A stretch of 64,000 nucleotides of DNA, from NCBI GenBank assembly GCA_002368155.1, contig AP018180.1, positions 5,231,007-5,295,006 on the forward strand, written 5' to 3'. The translations under genes and the position numbers were made by a program. Positions 18,118 to 27,944 of this stretch are shown piece by piece. The notes below the pieces were generated by a model. The model ran no database searches and was not told the origin of the DNA. It saw nothing but the letters and a program-made list of their open reading frames with translations. Position 1 is the stretch's first letter; each line of letters begins with the position of its first letter. The stretch is from Nostoc carneum NIES-2107. Lineage in GTDB: Bacteria; Cyanobacteriota; Cyanobacteriia; Cyanobacteriales; Nostocaceae.

Positions 18118-18333
18118 TTAGCCTTCCGCATTGATAAATGGCAACAATGCCACAATCCGCGCACGTTTAATCGCCAATGTCAAGTCTCTCTGTTGCTGAG
18201 ATGTCAGCCCAGTAATCCGCCGTGGCAGGATTTTACCGCGCTCTGTGACAAACTTCCGCAACAAATCAACATCTTTATAATCGATTGGTTCTCCCGGCTT
18301 AATCGGAGACAGACGACGACGGTAGTAACTCAT
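18118..18333 (-). CDS. rpsR: 30S ribosomal protein S18
   Basis: A 71-residue S18 of normal bacterial length. Conserved stretches are present: [27 protein letters not shown] and [19 protein letters not shown]. It binds 16S rRNA next to S6 on the small-subunit platform. The gene begins 2 bp after the rpmG stop codon, so the two are translated from one message, the usual cyanobacterial pairing. Confidence 0.98.
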   Translation of the reverse strand: MSYYRRRLSPIKPGEPIDYKDVDLLRKFVTERGKILPRRITGLTSQQQRDLTLAIKRARIVALLPFINAEG

Positions 18334-18335
18334 TT

Positions 18336-18530
18336 TTACTTAATTTCCTTGTGGACTGTGTGTGTGTTGCAATGAGAACAGAACTTTTTCAGTTCTAATC
18401 GGTTGGTGGTGTTACGCCGATTTTTCGTAGTGGTATACCGGGAAACACCGGGAGTACGCTGGTTAGCGTTAGTGCGACATTCGGTACATTCTAGTGTCAC
18501 GATTATGCGGACACCTTTACTCTTAGCCAT
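18336..18530 (-). CDS. rpmG: 50S ribosomal protein L33
   Basis: A 64-residue L33 with the sequence [14 protein letters not shown] near the start and [13 protein letters not shown] at the end. Both CxxC pairs are present, so this is the zinc-binding form. It is the first gene of the rpmG-rpsR unit. The 43-bp gap to the upstream RDD-family gene, which has the same direction, leaves it open whether that gene is co-transcribed. Confidence 0.98.
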   Translation of the reverse strand: MAKSKGVRIIVTLECTECRTNANQRTPGVSRYTTTKNRRNTTNRLELKKFCSHCNTHTVHKEIK

Positions 18531-18573
18531 AATCTTTCAAACCGTAAAGCCTGGAGAGAATTAACACAAATGA

Positions 18574-19131
18574 CTATCTTCTCACATTCCGCCGCAAATT
18601 TTCAACTAATCGCTTGACTTTTATATCTAGCGAATAGCCACGACGCGACGAAACTATGATAGTTCCTGAATAGCGGTCATGCAAAGCTTGACGCAACTGG
18701 GTATCATTAAAGGCCATACCACAGTCAATCGCCAGAGGAATTACTAGCAGTATAGCAGTGGGGTTAGCGCGAATGTTGCCCAAGGCAATTGACACGCAAA
18801 TAGCACCCAAAGCAGTTATCGCTTCCCGCCTTAGCAATGCTAGCAGAGTCGGAATTCTACCTACAACCTGTCCCTCTTCGACTTCCAAAATTTTGAGGTC
18901 AAAAGCCCAACGCCCTAAACTTTGTCCCTGATTGTTATATACAACTAGTACCCGTAAAACTATCCAAGCGATCGCAAACACAAAAATTTGCATCACCTGA
19001 ATTCCTAAATTGCTGTTTCCTAAAAATAAACTAATTAACCAGACAACAAAGAAATCCAATCCCAACGCCATACCGCGCCGCCCAAGTTCAGCCTTGGGAT
19101 AGTGTTTTTGGGGTACTCTTTCGATAGTCAT
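18574..19131 (-). CDS. RDD-family membrane protein
   Basis: A 185-residue protein with the RDD-family pattern: a conserved Arg and Asp in the first helix (ELGRRGMALGLDFFVVWLI), a second helix around residues 45-65 and the QSLGRWAFDLKI loop after it. Three to four membrane helices are seen. The family's function is mostly unknown; some members influence ion balance. The C-terminal 45 residues are basic and probably cytoplasmic (GYSLDIKVKRLVENLRRNVRR-like). It precedes rpmG by 43 bp in the same direction. Confidence 0.85.
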   Translation of the reverse strand: MTIERVPQKHYPKAELGRRGMALGLDFFVVWLISLFLGNSNLGIQVMQIFVFAIAWIVLRVLVVYNNQGQSLGRWAFDLKILEVEEGQVVGRIPTLLALLRREAITALGAICVSIALGNIRANPTAILLVIPLAIDCGMAFNDTQLRQALHDRYSGTIIVSSRRGYSLDIKVKRLVENLRRNVRR

Positions 19132-19329
19132 AAATGCTTAGGGGAAGGGGGAATGGGGACTGGGGACTGGGGAATGGGTAATGGGGAAGGGGGAATGGCT
19201 GTTTATACGGGGATATTTTTATTTAGGGGTTAAGGAATTAAATATTGCCACTATGTTTAATAGTAGATTGAAGGGTTAGGAAAAATGTTGGACAAACCGT
19301 CACAACTTTGACCCTTAATTTTTGAGTAC

Positions 19330-19349
19330 AGACGCGATTCACCGCGTCT
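19330..19349. repeat. Dispersed palindrome, AGACGCG variant
   Basis: Arms AGACGCG and CGCGTCT with a 6-base centre ATTCAC. It is a variant of the perfect 20-bp palindrome found at 26154-26173 and 44076-44095. Confidence 0.75.
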
Positions 19350-19395
19350 GTTCAACTCTTGACCTTTAAAAATTTCTCACACCAGGCGATCGCTT

Positions 19396-20631
19396 ATGCT
19401 ATCAGTCAGCGATACAGAAGCAGTTATTTTAAATTTAGTCCAACCTTTGGATACTGGGGGTAATACAGAAAATCTAGATTTATTAGCAGCCGCAGGTCGG
19501 GTTCTGGCTACACCTGTCACTAGTCAGCTGGACTTTCCTCATTGGGATAATTCGGCTATGGATGGTTATGCAGTGCGTTATGAAGATGTACAGCACTCAA
19601 GCGCTGAACAACCAGCCGTTTTGGATATTGTTGAGGAAATCCCCGCAGGTTATCAGCCCCAGTCTACAATTTTACAGGGTCAGGCAGCCCGGATTTTTAC
19701 AGGTGCAATTATGCCGCAAGGTGCGGATACTGTAGTGATTCAAGAAGTAACAAGCCGCCAAGACAAGCAAGTTGAGATTCTCTCTGCACCAAAACTCCAA
19801 GAGTTTGTCAGACACAAAGGTGAGTTTTATCAAGCTGGGAGTCAGTTACTACCACCTGGAATTCTTTTAAATCCAGCAGAAATTGCTGTGTTAGCAGCAG
19901 CCCAGTGCGCTCAAGTCAGTGTTTACCGTCGTCCGCGTGTGGTGATTTTTTCCACAGGTGATGAACTAGTGACTCTTGAACAACCCCTAAAAGCAGGACA
20001 AATAGTTGATTCTAACGGCTATGCACTCGCAGCTTTAGTTAAGCAAGCGGGAGCAGAAGCGTTAATGTTAGGTATTGTTAAGGACGATCCTGTAGCGCTG
20101 GAGAAAACCATAGCCTACGCCATCGCTAATGCTGATGTGGTCATCTCTTCCGGTGGGGTTTCGGTAGGAGATTATGATTATGTTGACAAAATTCTAGAGT
20201 CACTAGGAGCAGAAATTCACATTCGTGCTGTAGCCATGAGGCCGGGTAAACCGCTAACTGTGGCTAGCTTCTCAACGCAAAATTCAGCGCTGTACTTTGG
20301 TTTACCAGGAAACCCGGCGGCGGTATTGGTAACCTTTTTGCGGTTTGTCCAGCCAGCAATTAAGAAACTTTCAGGGCTAAGTGAAGGTTGGCAAGTAAAA
20401 TTTGTGAAAGTGCGATCGCATCAAGAACTGCGATCGGATGGTAAGCGTGAAACTTATGTTTGGGGACAATTACAGTTAATTGATGGAATTTACCAGTTTC
20501 GCAAAGCTGGTGGTAGCCACAGTTCCGGCAATTTAATTAATTTAGCTCAAACCAATGCCTTAGCTGTGATTCCAGTAGGTACAACGTTAATTTCTCCAGG
20601 CGACGAGATATTAATTTTGCCTACTTTATAG
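19396..20631 (+). CDS. moeA: Molybdopterin molybdenumtransferase MoeA
   Basis: A 411-residue MoeA of usual length. It inserts molybdate into adenylated molybdopterin, the last step of molybdenum cofactor synthesis. Diagnostic stretches are all intact: HWDNSAMDGYAVRYEDV near residue 50, FTGAIMPQGADTVVIQE near 100, IFSTGDEL, QIVDSNGYALAALV, SSGGVSVGDYDYV and the loop MRPGKPL with LPGNPAAVLVTF. The ATG at 19396 directly follows a GCGATCGC octamer and has only a weak ribosome site. No other moa/moe gene is adjacent. A molybdoenzyme that would need the cofactor is at 46845-47567. Confidence 0.95.
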   Translation: MLSVSDTEAVILNLVQPLDTGGNTENLDLLAAAGRVLATPVTSQLDFPHWDNSAMDGYAVRYEDVQHSSAEQPAVLDIVEEIPAGYQPQSTILQGQAARIFTGAIMPQGADTVVIQEVTSRQDKQVEILSAPKLQEFVRHKGEFYQAGSQLLPPGILLNPAEIAVLAAAQCAQVSVYRRPRVVIFSTGDELVTLEQPLKAGQIVDSNGYALAALVKQAGAEALMLGIVKDDPVALEKTIAYAIANADVVISSGGVSVGDYDYVDKILESLGAEIHIRAVAMRPGKPLTVASFSTQNSALYFGLPGNPAAVLVTFLRFVQPAIKKLSGLSEGWQVKFVKVRSHQELRSDGKRETYVWGQLQLIDGIYQFRKAGGSHSSGNLINLAQTNALAVIPVGTTLISPGDEILILPTL

Positions 20632-20768
20632 AGATTGGGGACTGGGGACTGGGGATTAGGGACTGGGGATTAGGAGGATGAGGAGATGCTTTCATGGGTA
20701 GGTATTTAAAAATCAGGTAGTAGAGAATTTTTTTAGTTGGAATTCCCTGACACCTTTAATAAACCCTA

Positions 20769-22625
20769 TTGATAAATCCGCGCCAAAATACCAGGGTATT
20801 GTGGCAGTCTGGAAATAGGAAACACCTGCGACTTATGGGCAAAGTGGGTAATAAGCGAATGGCTACCTTATTAAAAGTAATGAAAAGGTGGGCTAAAACA
20901 GCCTTTTGTACATCAACTAATGAAAAAGTTGCTGTTGCTAAAACTAAAATTCAAGAATCTGAATGGTTAGCTGCTAGACAGCGATTTTTATGGCAAAGGT
21001 TGCAATTATGGCTATTACTAGCGCTAATCTGCTTATTTACCTTTACTTTGCGTAATATTTATGACTTATATTTTCCTTTAAAGGAATTTGAACCATTACC
21101 AGAGGCGTTCAGAACCCAAGGATTGTTGATCAATCTTGCTATGCTGGTAATTCTCATTATTTGCTTTAGCCTGCACAGAACTCAGTTTGGTCAGCGTTAT
21201 CCTGGACTATTATTTGTCGGGTCTTCTTGGTCAATTAGTCTCGCATCACAGTTATTTGCTACCATCAAAGGCTTTGCATTCCCTGATACCCTGGGTTGGT
21301 CATTGCTGTTTTTAAGCCAAGCTACGTTTATTCCTGTTTCCTGGCGTTTACATTTGATGTCTCAGGTGGGTTTGCTGATTTACTATTTTGGTGTCAATAC
21401 AGCTTTAGGACTACCAACCCCCATAGCAGAACATCCAGAAATTTATAATGTCACGTTTATCTTGTACGTTTTTTGGCTATGTGCAATTTGCGATTTGGGT
21501 GTTTACCTTTACGATCGCCTACAACGTTCAGATTTTTATGCTCATCAAGAATTAGAATCGGCTTATCAAAAGCTGAAGGTTGCAGAAGCAAAATATCGCA
21601 GTATCTTTGAAAACGCTGTGGAAGGGATTTTCCAAAGCAGTATTGATGGTAAGTACATTACAGCTAATCCTGCCTTAGCTAAGATTTACGGTTACTCATC
21701 GCCAGAGGAAGTAACAGCTAACTTCACTGATATTGAGCATCAACTATATGTTAACCCCAACCGCCGAGCCGATTTTGTCCGCCTGATTGAAGAAAATGGT
21801 AGCATCTCAGAATTTGAATCCCAAATTTACCGCCGAGACGGGAGTATTGTTTGGATTTCCGAAAAAGCTTATGCAGTTCGCGACGAACAGGGAAAGCTGC
21901 TGTATTACGAAGGACTAATTGAAGATATCACCAAGCGCAAACAAGCGGAAGAAGCCTTGCGAGTCTTTTTTCACGCAGTTTCTCACGACTTACGCAACCC
22001 AGTATTAGGTACTTTAATGGTGCTGAAGAATTTACTGGCAAATCCAGACAGCAAAATTACTATTTCTCGTTCGATTTTAGAACGGATGGTGCAAAGTAGC
22101 GATCGCCAACTCAGCTTAATTAATTCTTTACTGGAAGCCCATAGCAGTGAGATACAAGGCATAGCCATACAACGCCAGCCAGTACAATTAAACACAGTTG
22201 TCGAAGCTGCGATCGCGGATTTAGAACCGATGCTAGCGGAAAACCAAGCGACACTGAAAAATGCAGTCACCGCAGATTTACCATTAATTAACGCCGATCC
22301 AACGCAACTGTGGCGTGTGTTTTGTAACTTGATTGTCAATGCAGTGAAACACAACCCTCCTGGGTTAGAGTTGACAATTAACGCCATCATCAAGGAAGAC
22401 AAGATTTATTGTACAGTCAGCGATAACGGTGTCGGCATCAGTCAGCAACAAAGCGATCGCCTTTTTGACCTTTACTATCGGGGTAATAGCTCTCGTAATT
22501 CCGTAAGTTTGGGATTAGGATTGTATCTCTGTAAGCAAATTATCTTAGCTCATGGTGGCGAAATTGGCGTAAATAGCGCTTTAGATAAAGGTGCAACCTT
22601 CTGGTTTACATTGCCAATACAGTAG
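20769..22625 (+). CDS. Membrane PAS histidine kinase
   Basis: A sensor kinase of up to 618 residues. About six membrane helices lie between residues 75 and 255, followed by a coiled segment, a PAS domain with PAC motif (about 275-395, FENAVEGIFQSS), a HisKA dimerisation domain with the phospho-acceptor His in FFHAVSHDLRNPVLGT (about 405) and a HATPase domain with N box (NLIVNAVKHN) and G boxes (DNGVGIS, GLGLGLYL). The frame opens with a TTG at 20769 and an unconvincing basic leader. ATG at 20835, with AGGAAA 12 bases upstream, or ATG at 20860 is more likely. No response regulator is adjacent, so it is an orphan kinase. Confidence 0.9.
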   Translation: MINPRQNTRVLWQSGNRKHLRLMGKVGNKRMATLLKVMKRWAKTAFCTSTNEKVAVAKTKIQESEWLAARQRFLWQRLQLWLLLALICLFTFTLRNIYDLYFPLKEFEPLPEAFRTQGLLINLAMLVILIICFSLHRTQFGQRYPGLLFVGSSWSISLASQLFATIKGFAFPDTLGWSLLFLSQATFIPVSWRLHLMSQVGLLIYYFGVNTALGLPTPIAEHPEIYNVTFILYVFWLCAICDLGVYLYDRLQRSDFYAHQELESAYQKLKVAEAKYRSIFENAVEGIFQSSIDGKYITANPALAKIYGYSSPEEVTANFTDIEHQLYVNPNRRADFVRLIEENGSISEFESQIYRRDGSIVWISEKAYAVRDEQGKLLYYEGLIEDITKRKQAEEALRVFFHAVSHDLRNPVLGTLMVLKNLLANPDSKITISRSILERMVQSSDRQLSLINSLLEAHSSEIQGIAIQRQPVQLNTVVEAAIADLEPMLAENQATLKNAVTADLPLINADPTQLWRVFCNLIVNAVKHNPPGLELTINAIIKEDKIYCTVSDNGVGISQQQSDRLFDLYYRGNSSRNSVSLGLGLYLCKQIILAHGGEIGVNSALDKGATFWFTLPIQ

Positions 22626-22995
22626 TTATCAAATTGCTTACATCAAGAGGTTTGGTAATTGGTAATCGGTAATTGGTAATTGGAATTGTTACTTATGTTT
22701 ATTCCCCTCATCCTTAATGCCTAAATTGTTAAAAAAATATGACATTTTTTTGTTACTAAAGTTACTCTGACTGTTGCTCACAGATGAACAACTTTACTCA
22801 TGTCATCTAACTACACTTATTTAGGGGAGTTTGCATTCCTTTATAGACAATAATTATCAGCAACATCACCATATAAATATCAGTAAATCATGGGTAATTA
22901 AATCAAATTAACGGTAATCACATCGGGTTACTAAACTTATAAATTTGCTCTTAAAAGCACTATTGACTCCTCAAAAATATGAGTCTAAGGTGATA

Positions 22996-23017
22996 AGTAG
23001 TCCTACTAAGGACTACT
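22996..23017 (+). promoter_or_regulatory. Perfect inverted repeat upstream of the DUF326 gene
   Basis: AGTAGTCCT-ACTA-AGGACTACT, two perfect 9-bp arms with a 4-base centre, 33 bp before the start codon. The position suits an operator for a dimeric regulator or an mRNA leader hairpin. The rest of 22626-22995 is AT-rich and shows only a heptamer repeat (22650-22683). Confidence 0.55.
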
Positions 23018-23050
23018 CACAATGCATCAGAAAGTTAGGAGGTATTTCCT

Positions 23051-23428
23051 ATGATGATGATGATGGCTGAATCCATGACAACCGAAATGCAAACTTGCAT
23101 GGATGCTTGTATGGAATGTCATAAAATGTGCATGGAAGCCATGACTCATTGTATGTCTATGTTCAAAGGCGGTAAGCAAATGGACATGAACATGATGAGC
23201 ATGATGGGCATGATGCGTGACTGCGCTGAAATGTGCATGATGTGCATGAACATGATGATGGGCGGTTCCGAATTCATGGGACGCACTTGTATGTTATGTG
23301 CAGAAATGTGCGATCGCTGTGCAATGGCTTGCGAACAAATGAGCGACAATCCCAAAATGATGGAATGTGCTGCTGCTTGCCGCAAGTGTGCAGAATCTTG
23401 CAGAATGATGCAAATGATGCCTGCTTAA
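23051..23428 (+). CDS. Four-helix bundle Cys/Met-rich copper-binding-type protein (DUF326)
   Basis: A 125-residue protein extremely rich in Met and Cys, matching the DUF326/Csp group of four-helix bundle copper-storage proteins. Cys-x3-Cys spacings that line the helices repeat along it: CMDACMECHKMC near residue 17, MRDCAEMCMMC near 56, CMLCAEMCDRCAMAC near 80 and CAAACRKCAESC near 105. Such proteins hold Cu(I) ions inside the bundle and buffer copper. No signal peptide is seen, suggesting a cytosolic form. Five ATG codons stand in a row; AGGAGG at 23037-23042 lies 8 bases before the first, which fixes the start. A perfect inverted repeat lies just upstream and a hairpin just downstream, so it is a one-gene unit. 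Confidence 0.88.
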   Translation: MMMMMAESMTTEMQTCMDACMECHKMCMEAMTHCMSMFKGGKQMDMNMMSMMGMMRDCAEMCMMCMNMMMGGSEFMGRTCMLCAEMCDRCAMACEQMSDNPKMMECAAACRKCAESCRMMQMMPA

Positions 23429-23466
23429 TTTCAATAACTCGCAGAAGTTGAATCTGCAACCTAATA

Positions 23467-23503
23467 TTCAAGCGCTCAGGCTCACAAAGTCTGGGCGCTT
23501 GAA
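23467..23503 (+). terminator. Terminator hairpin after the DUF326 gene
   Basis: TTCAAGCGCTCAG and CTGGGCGCTTGAA form a 13-bp stem with one G-T pair, 38 bp past the stop codon. There is no long U tract. Confidence 0.6.
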
Positions 23504-24059
23504 GTCTAATGGTAGAAAAAAGTGCACAAGATACAATTGAAATAACAAGTATCAATAGGTATATTACTTATTGAAGATTTCAATATTTAAATGATTGCTA
23601 TCAAACATTTTTCTAGCAAAATATAGAGTTAATTGTAAGCAAATTAGTTAAGAAACGGTAACTTTGTAAAGGCTGATTATTTCTTGCGGTAAAAGTGTCA
23701 GGTAGCTATGGCTGTCTAACTTCCTTGCTCTGTCGCAGTTATCTCAAAGAGTGTCAATATCTGAGTAATTTTCATAACCTATCCAGTCTAATTGGAAATA
23801 TTTTACTTAAAAACCAATGTTTCCAAAAACACAAGTATTTTAACTTTCCTGCACCTCCCTGGATTCCAGCAGATTTGATCAAATGCTTAAGCCTATACTT
23901 TATGCTGTGAACAATTAACAATTAAAATCTGTAATTAGACGTAGGCAATGGTATATTACGTCTGTATAAGGGTAGGTAATGAAAACCGATAAATTTGGTA
24001 GGTTGGTAATAGGATGGGTGAAATTAAAATTTCCTGTCTGAATTACCAAGGATTTGCTT
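23504..24059. other. Intergenic region without supported gene
   Basis: AT-rich spacer. One open frame at 23695-23910 (71 codons, GTG start) has no ribosome site, compositional support or family likeness and is not called. No RNA gene was seen. Confidence 0.5.
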
Positions 24060-24359
24060 ATGAATTATCAGAAGCTAGACGCTGCCCTAGCCACAGCCCT
24101 TAATGATGTACCAGACCCAGAAACACCAAGTTTAACAGTGTTTATCCATACCGAACCTATTTTAGATGCGGACGCAACTGCTATCTTAGAAAATCTTAAT
24201 GTGGCTGGCGTAACTCCAGGAAAAGATACTTTTACAGCCACCCTTTCTGCCAATGCAATTGCCCAGCTATCTGCACAACCTTGGGTACAATATCTCAAGT
24301 TATCGCAGAAATTGCATTTAGTTAACACCAGGTTAAATTTCCGTAAATTGGGTGTTTAA
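24060..24359 (+). CDS. Conserved-type small protein, unknown function
   Basis: A 99-residue soluble protein starting MNYQKLDAALATALNDV. The ATG at 24060 is chosen over a TTG two codons earlier because an AAGGA ribosome site lies about 8 bases upstream. The order of elements (FIHTEPILDADATAILENL, then TFTATLSANAIAQLSAQPWV, then QYLKLSQKLHLV) looks like a small alpha-beta domain with alternating strands and helices, similar to proteinase-inhibitor-I9-like folds, but this is only a guess. No motif, signal peptide or membrane helix is seen, and neighbours give no clue to function. Confidence 0.65.
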   Translation: MNYQKLDAALATALNDVPDPETPSLTVFIHTEPILDADATAILENLNVAGVTPGKDTFTATLSANAIAQLSAQPWVQYLKLSQKLHLVNTRLNFRKLGV

Positions 24360-24797
24360 TTGACTATTTAGCGATCGCACTCTTATTAGCTATGTTTCTA
24401 TACAGTTAAACACTGCATATTAAGAGTTGGCAAAGACTAAGCAAAAATATTGTGAACAGAATTTGACAATTTTTCTTAAAACTATAAGTAGCTACTTTGT
24501 TCTTTGTAAAACCTTGAGCATAGTAAGGCTTACTGCCTGAGAAATTGGGTTTTGTTAAAAAAAGCTAAGTTGTTAAATAGAGAGATTGCCGAGTTGTCAA
24601 ACTTGATTGGCGATCGCATCTTTTTCCCAGGTGTTAATCAATACATAGCTTTTGATGTGCTATTTATTGGTAGCGACATATATCACCGGCAGCATTCTGT
24701 AAAATTCACTAACGATAATCTTTGATCCCCCCTTACCTATGGTGGCAGACAGTCCTAAACTTAAGGTGAGAGTTGAAAGGCAGTCGGGAGACATTTT
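24360..24797. other. glgC leader region, no gene seen
   Basis: A 438-bp spacer with two GCGATCGC octamers that presumably carries the glgC promoter. GGGAG at about 24785-24789 is the glgC ribosome site. No terminator or RNA gene was recognised. Confidence 0.5.
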
Positions 24798-26090
24798 GTG
24801 AAAAAAGTTATAGCAATCATTCTCGGTGGTGGTGCAGGTACTCGCCTTTACCCGTTAACGAAACTACGTGCTAAACCAGCCGTACCAGTGGCAGGAAAGT
24901 ACCGCTTAATCGATATCCCTGTCAGCAACTGCATAAATTCCGAAATATTTAAAATCTACGTCCTGACACAATTCAACTCAGCCTCTCTAAATCGCCACAT
25001 TGCTCGTGCTTACAATTTTAGTGGCTTCAGTGAAGGCTTTGTGGAAGTATTAGCAGCCCAGCAAACCCCAGAAAACCCCAACTGGTTCCAAGGTACGGCT
25101 GATGCTGTGCGTCAGTATATCTGGTTGTTGGAAGAGTGGGATGCAGAGGAATATCTAATTCTTTCTGGTGATCACCTCTACCGCATGGATTACCGCGAAT
25201 TTGTCGAACGTCATAGAGAAACGGGTGCCGACATTACTCTCTCAGTTATTCCTATCGACGATCGCCGCGCTTCGGATTTCGGCTTGATGAAAATCGATCA
25301 ATCCGGTAGAGTGGTTGACTTTAGCGAAAAACCCAAGGGCGAAGCTTTAGCACAAATGCGCGTTGATACCACCATCCTGGGATTAAGCCCAGAAGAAGCC
25401 CAACGCCAACCCTACATCGCCTCGATGGGAATTTATGTCTTTAAAAAAGATGTTTTGATCAAATTGTTGAAAGAATCTTTAGACAGTACAGATTTTGGCA
25501 AAGAAATTATTCCTGATGCCGCTAAAGATTACAACGTTCAAGCTTACTTATTTGATGATTACTGGGAAGACATCGGAACCATCGAAGCCTTTTATAATGC
25601 CAATTTAGCCCTAACCCAACTACCCCAACCGCCCTTTAGTTTCTACGATGAAGAAGCGCCAATTTATACCCGCGCTCGTTACTTGCCTCCCACTAAGCTG
25701 TTAGATTGCCAGATTACTCAATCCTTGATTGGTGAAGGTTGTATTCTGAAAAATTGTCGCATTCAACATTCAGTTTTAGGGGTGCGATCGCGCGTTGAAT
25801 CTGGTACTGTCATCGAAGAATCCCTAATTATGGGTGCCGATTATTACCAATCTGCGATAGAACGCCGCCAATGCAATACAGTCCCAGATGAGATTTCTGT
25901 AGGAATTTGTGCAGATAGCATCATCCGCCGGGCAATTATTGATAAAAACGCTCGCATCGGTTGTGATGTGAAAATTATCAATAAAGACAACGTCCAAGAA
26001 GCAGATCGTGAAAGCCAAGGCTTCTATATCCGCAGCGGCATTGTAGTCGTGTTGAAAAATGCCGTAATTCCTGATGGGACAATCATTTAG
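24798..26090 (+). CDS. glgC: Glucose-1-phosphate adenylyltransferase (ADP-glucose pyrophosphorylase)
   Basis: A 430-residue enzyme making ADP-glucose from ATP and glucose-1-phosphate, the committed step of glycogen synthesis. The nucleotide loop [20 protein letters not shown] lies near the start. Substrate regions follow ([34 protein letters not shown]), with the glucose-1-phosphate motif [10 protein letters not shown] near residue 175. The C-terminal half is a left-handed beta helix that carries the 3-phosphoglycerate site near the end. Length and order match cyanobacterial GlgC. The start is a GTG at 24798, preceded by GGGAG at good distance. The gene stands apart from other glycogen genes here. 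Confidence 0.97.
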   Translation: MKKVIAIILGGGAGTRLYPLTKLRAKPAVPVAGKYRLIDIPVSNCINSEIFKIYVLTQFNSASLNRHIARAYNFSGFSEGFVEVLAAQQTPENPNWFQGTADAVRQYIWLLEEWDAEEYLILSGDHLYRMDYREFVERHRETGADITLSVIPIDDRRASDFGLMKIDQSGRVVDFSEKPKGEALAQMRVDTTILGLSPEEAQRQPYIASMGIYVFKKDVLIKLLKESLDSTDFGKEIIPDAAKDYNVQAYLFDDYWEDIGTIEAFYNANLALTQLPQPPFSFYDEEAPIYTRARYLPPTKLLDCQITQSLIGEGCILKNCRIQHSVLGVRSRVESGTVIEESLIMGADYYQSAIERRQCNTVPDEISVGICADSIIRRAIIDKNARIGCDVKIINKDNVQEADRESQGFYIRSGIVVVLKNAVIPDGTII

Positions 26091-26153
26091 TGATTAGTCA
26101 AGAGTCAACAGTCAAGGGTCAACAGTATATATTTTGACTTTTGACTTTTGTAC

Positions 26154-26173
26154 AGACGCGATTAATCGCGTCT
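26154..26173. repeat. Perfect 20-bp palindrome AGACGCGATTAATCGCGTCT
   Basis: A perfectly self-complementary 20-mer between glgC and the small kinase gene, with GTAC just outside it. The identical 20-mer recurs at 44076-44095 and a variant at 19330-19349. Confidence 0.85.
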
Positions 26174-26203
26174 CTGCAACTTTTGACTGTATACTTTGGA
26201 CTG

Positions 26204-26713
26204 ATGTCTAAACTCTTGTTGTTAATTGGTCTTCCGGGTAGCGGTAAGTCAACTTGGGTAAAACGATTGCTCACAGAATGCCCCCAAACACAGCTGATTT
26301 CTACAGATGGCATTCGGGGGCAGTTGTTTGGGAATGAAGCGATTCAAGGGCATTGGCTGCTGATTTGGCGAGAAATTCGGCGGCTATTACACCAAGCTCA
26401 AACCCAAGGGAAAACAGTGATTTACGATGCTACTAATGCCCAGCGTCGCCATCGCCGTGAAGTGATTGCCCTAGGGCGTGAGTTCGGCTTTACCCACATT
26501 ACTGGGTTATGGGCAGATACTCCAGTATGGCTGTGTTTAGCACGAAATCAACAGCGCGATCGCCAGGTTCCTGAAGAAGTCATTTTCAAAATGCATCGTC
26601 AATTACGGGATGCACCCCCAACCTTAGAAGAAGGACTCGATTGCCTAATTCGCTTATCAGGATTGCGGGAGTACGGGAATTGCACTCATCCTACGAGCAA
26701 GAACCCCACTTGA
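26204..26713 (+). CDS. Small P-loop ATP-binding protein, polynucleotide-kinase-like
   Basis: A 169-residue protein with a textbook Walker A loop at its start (LLLIGLPGSGKSTWVKRLL). An acidic strand (QLISTDGIRGQLFG), a second strand ending in D (GKTVIYDATNAQRRHRR) and an Arg-rich lid (CLARNQQRDRQVPEEVI) follow. This is the layout of T4-polynucleotide-kinase-like and related small kinases, which phosphorylate nucleic acid ends or small metabolites; the substrate is unknown. The start is set at the ATG at 26204. A longer frame from 26141 would run through the dispersed palindrome and is unlikely. It follows glgC by 113 bp in the same direction. Confidence 0.82.
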   Translation: MSKLLLLIGLPGSGKSTWVKRLLTECPQTQLISTDGIRGQLFGNEAIQGHWLLIWREIRRLLHQAQTQGKTVIYDATNAQRRHRREVIALGREFGFTHITGLWADTPVWLCLARNQQRDRQVPEEVIFKMHRQLRDAPPTLEEGLDCLIRLSGLREYGNCTHPTSKNPT

Positions 26714-26834
26714 TTTTTGATGATGTTTGTTAATTTAAAATCAGAATCTATTTGCTGGGCATTATACCTGGCAAATAACATATCTAACATCTTAGAAATA
26801 GAACATAACAGAAATTTCTACAGGAGGCTGGTAG

Positions 26835-27830
26835 ATGGCTGCAACCGACTTCAAAGACTATTACGCAATTTTGGGAGTAAGTAAAACTGCCAGTCCAGAG
26901 GAAATTAAACAAGCTTTTCGGAAATTAGCCCGCAAGTTTCACCCTGATGTTAACCCAGGCAATAAACAAGCAGAGGCGAGTTTTAAAGAAGTGAACGAAG
27001 CCTACGAAGTTTTGTCAGACCCAGACAAACGCAAAAAGTATGACCAATTTGGTCAATACTGGAAACAAGCTGGTCAAGGCTTCCCCTCTGGTGCTGGTGT
27101 CGATATGGGCGGTTTTGACTTTAGCCAATACGGTAGCTTTAATGACTTCCTCAATGAGTTATTTGGTGGTGCTGGCCCTCGCAGTAACCGTCAAAGCTAT
27201 TCTTATAGTACTTCCACAAATGCTTCTTCCAGAAGACCAGGCGGTTTTGGCGGTTTTAACGATTTTGGTTTCCAAGATATGGGAGCAGGGACTAGCCAAG
27301 ATAGCGAAGCCACAATTACACTGACTTTTGCGGAAGCATTTGCTGGTATTCAAAAGCGCTTTAGCTTAGGTAATGAAACTATAGATGTGCGTATACCTGC
27401 TGGTGCTAAAGCTGGTACGCGTTTGCGTGTGCGTGGTAAAGGTCAAATCAATCCTATGACTCAACAGCGGGGTGATTTGTACTTAAAAGTGGAACTTCAG
27501 CCTCATTCCTTCTTCCAATTTGAAGGCGATAATCTTGTCTGTGAAGTTCCTATTACACCAGATGAAGCTACCTTAGGAGCTTCTATTGATGTTCCCACAC
27601 CCGATGGTTCAGTGAATGTAAAACTGCCTGCGGGAGTACGTTCTGGCCAATCCCTGCGTCTACGGGGTAAAGGTTGGCCCCTAGCCAAGGGTGGACGTGG
27701 CGATCAGTTGGTAAAGGTGGCAATTGTTCCACCAAAAGATATGAGCCAACAAGAGCGCGAGTATTATGAAAAAATCCGAGCTATACGTACCTACAACCCC
27801 CGCAGTCATTTGCAGCAAATCAAGCTATAA
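26835..27830 (+). CDS. DnaJ/CbpA-type J-domain chaperone without zinc finger
   Basis: A 331-residue type II J protein. The J domain covers residues 5-73 ([20 protein letters not shown]) and has the HPD triad in KFHPDVNPG that triggers DnaK ATPase. A Gly/Phe-rich linker spans about 85-155 ([11 protein letters not shown]). The two C-terminal substrate-binding beta domains span about 160-320. The cysteine-rich zinc domain of classical DnaJ is absent, as in CbpA. The ATG at 26835 has AGGAGG about 9 bases upstream. A strong hairpin follows the gene. It is a co-chaperone of DnaK in the cytosol. Confidence 0.93.
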   Translation: MAATDFKDYYAILGVSKTASPEEIKQAFRKLARKFHPDVNPGNKQAEASFKEVNEAYEVLSDPDKRKKYDQFGQYWKQAGQGFPSGAGVDMGGFDFSQYGSFNDFLNELFGGAGPRSNRQSYSYSTSTNASSRRPGGFGGFNDFGFQDMGAGTSQDSEATITLTFAEAFAGIQKRFSLGNETIDVRIPAGAKAGTRLRVRGKGQINPMTQQRGDLYLKVELQPHSFFQFEGDNLVCEVPITPDEATLGASIDVPTPDGSVNVKLPAGVRSGQSLRLRGKGWPLAKGGRGDQLVKVAIVPPKDMSQQEREYYEKIRAIRTYNPRSHLQQIKL

Positions 27831-27843
27831 CTTCGCTGCAGTT

Positions 27844-27871
27844 GCAAAAAAAGCCTGCTGATGCAGGCTTT
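27844..27871. terminator. Bidirectional terminator between the J-domain gene and bchE-like gene
   Basis: AAAGCCTGC-TGAT-GCAGGCTTT. On the minus strand the stem is followed by seven T residues, a classical rho-independent terminator for the bchE-like gene. On the plus strand only a short T run follows. Confidence 0.88.
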
Positions 27872-27944
27872 AAATAGATAATAAGCAACGATCGCTCTTG
27901 TTGTGATTAGCTAAAGTAAGCTGTTGAGCGATCGCCTGAAGGTT

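Noticed and set aside
23695-23910. 71-codon frame downstream of the DUF326 gene
   Set aside because: GTG start without ribosome site and no recognisable motif; composition resembles the surrounding spacer.
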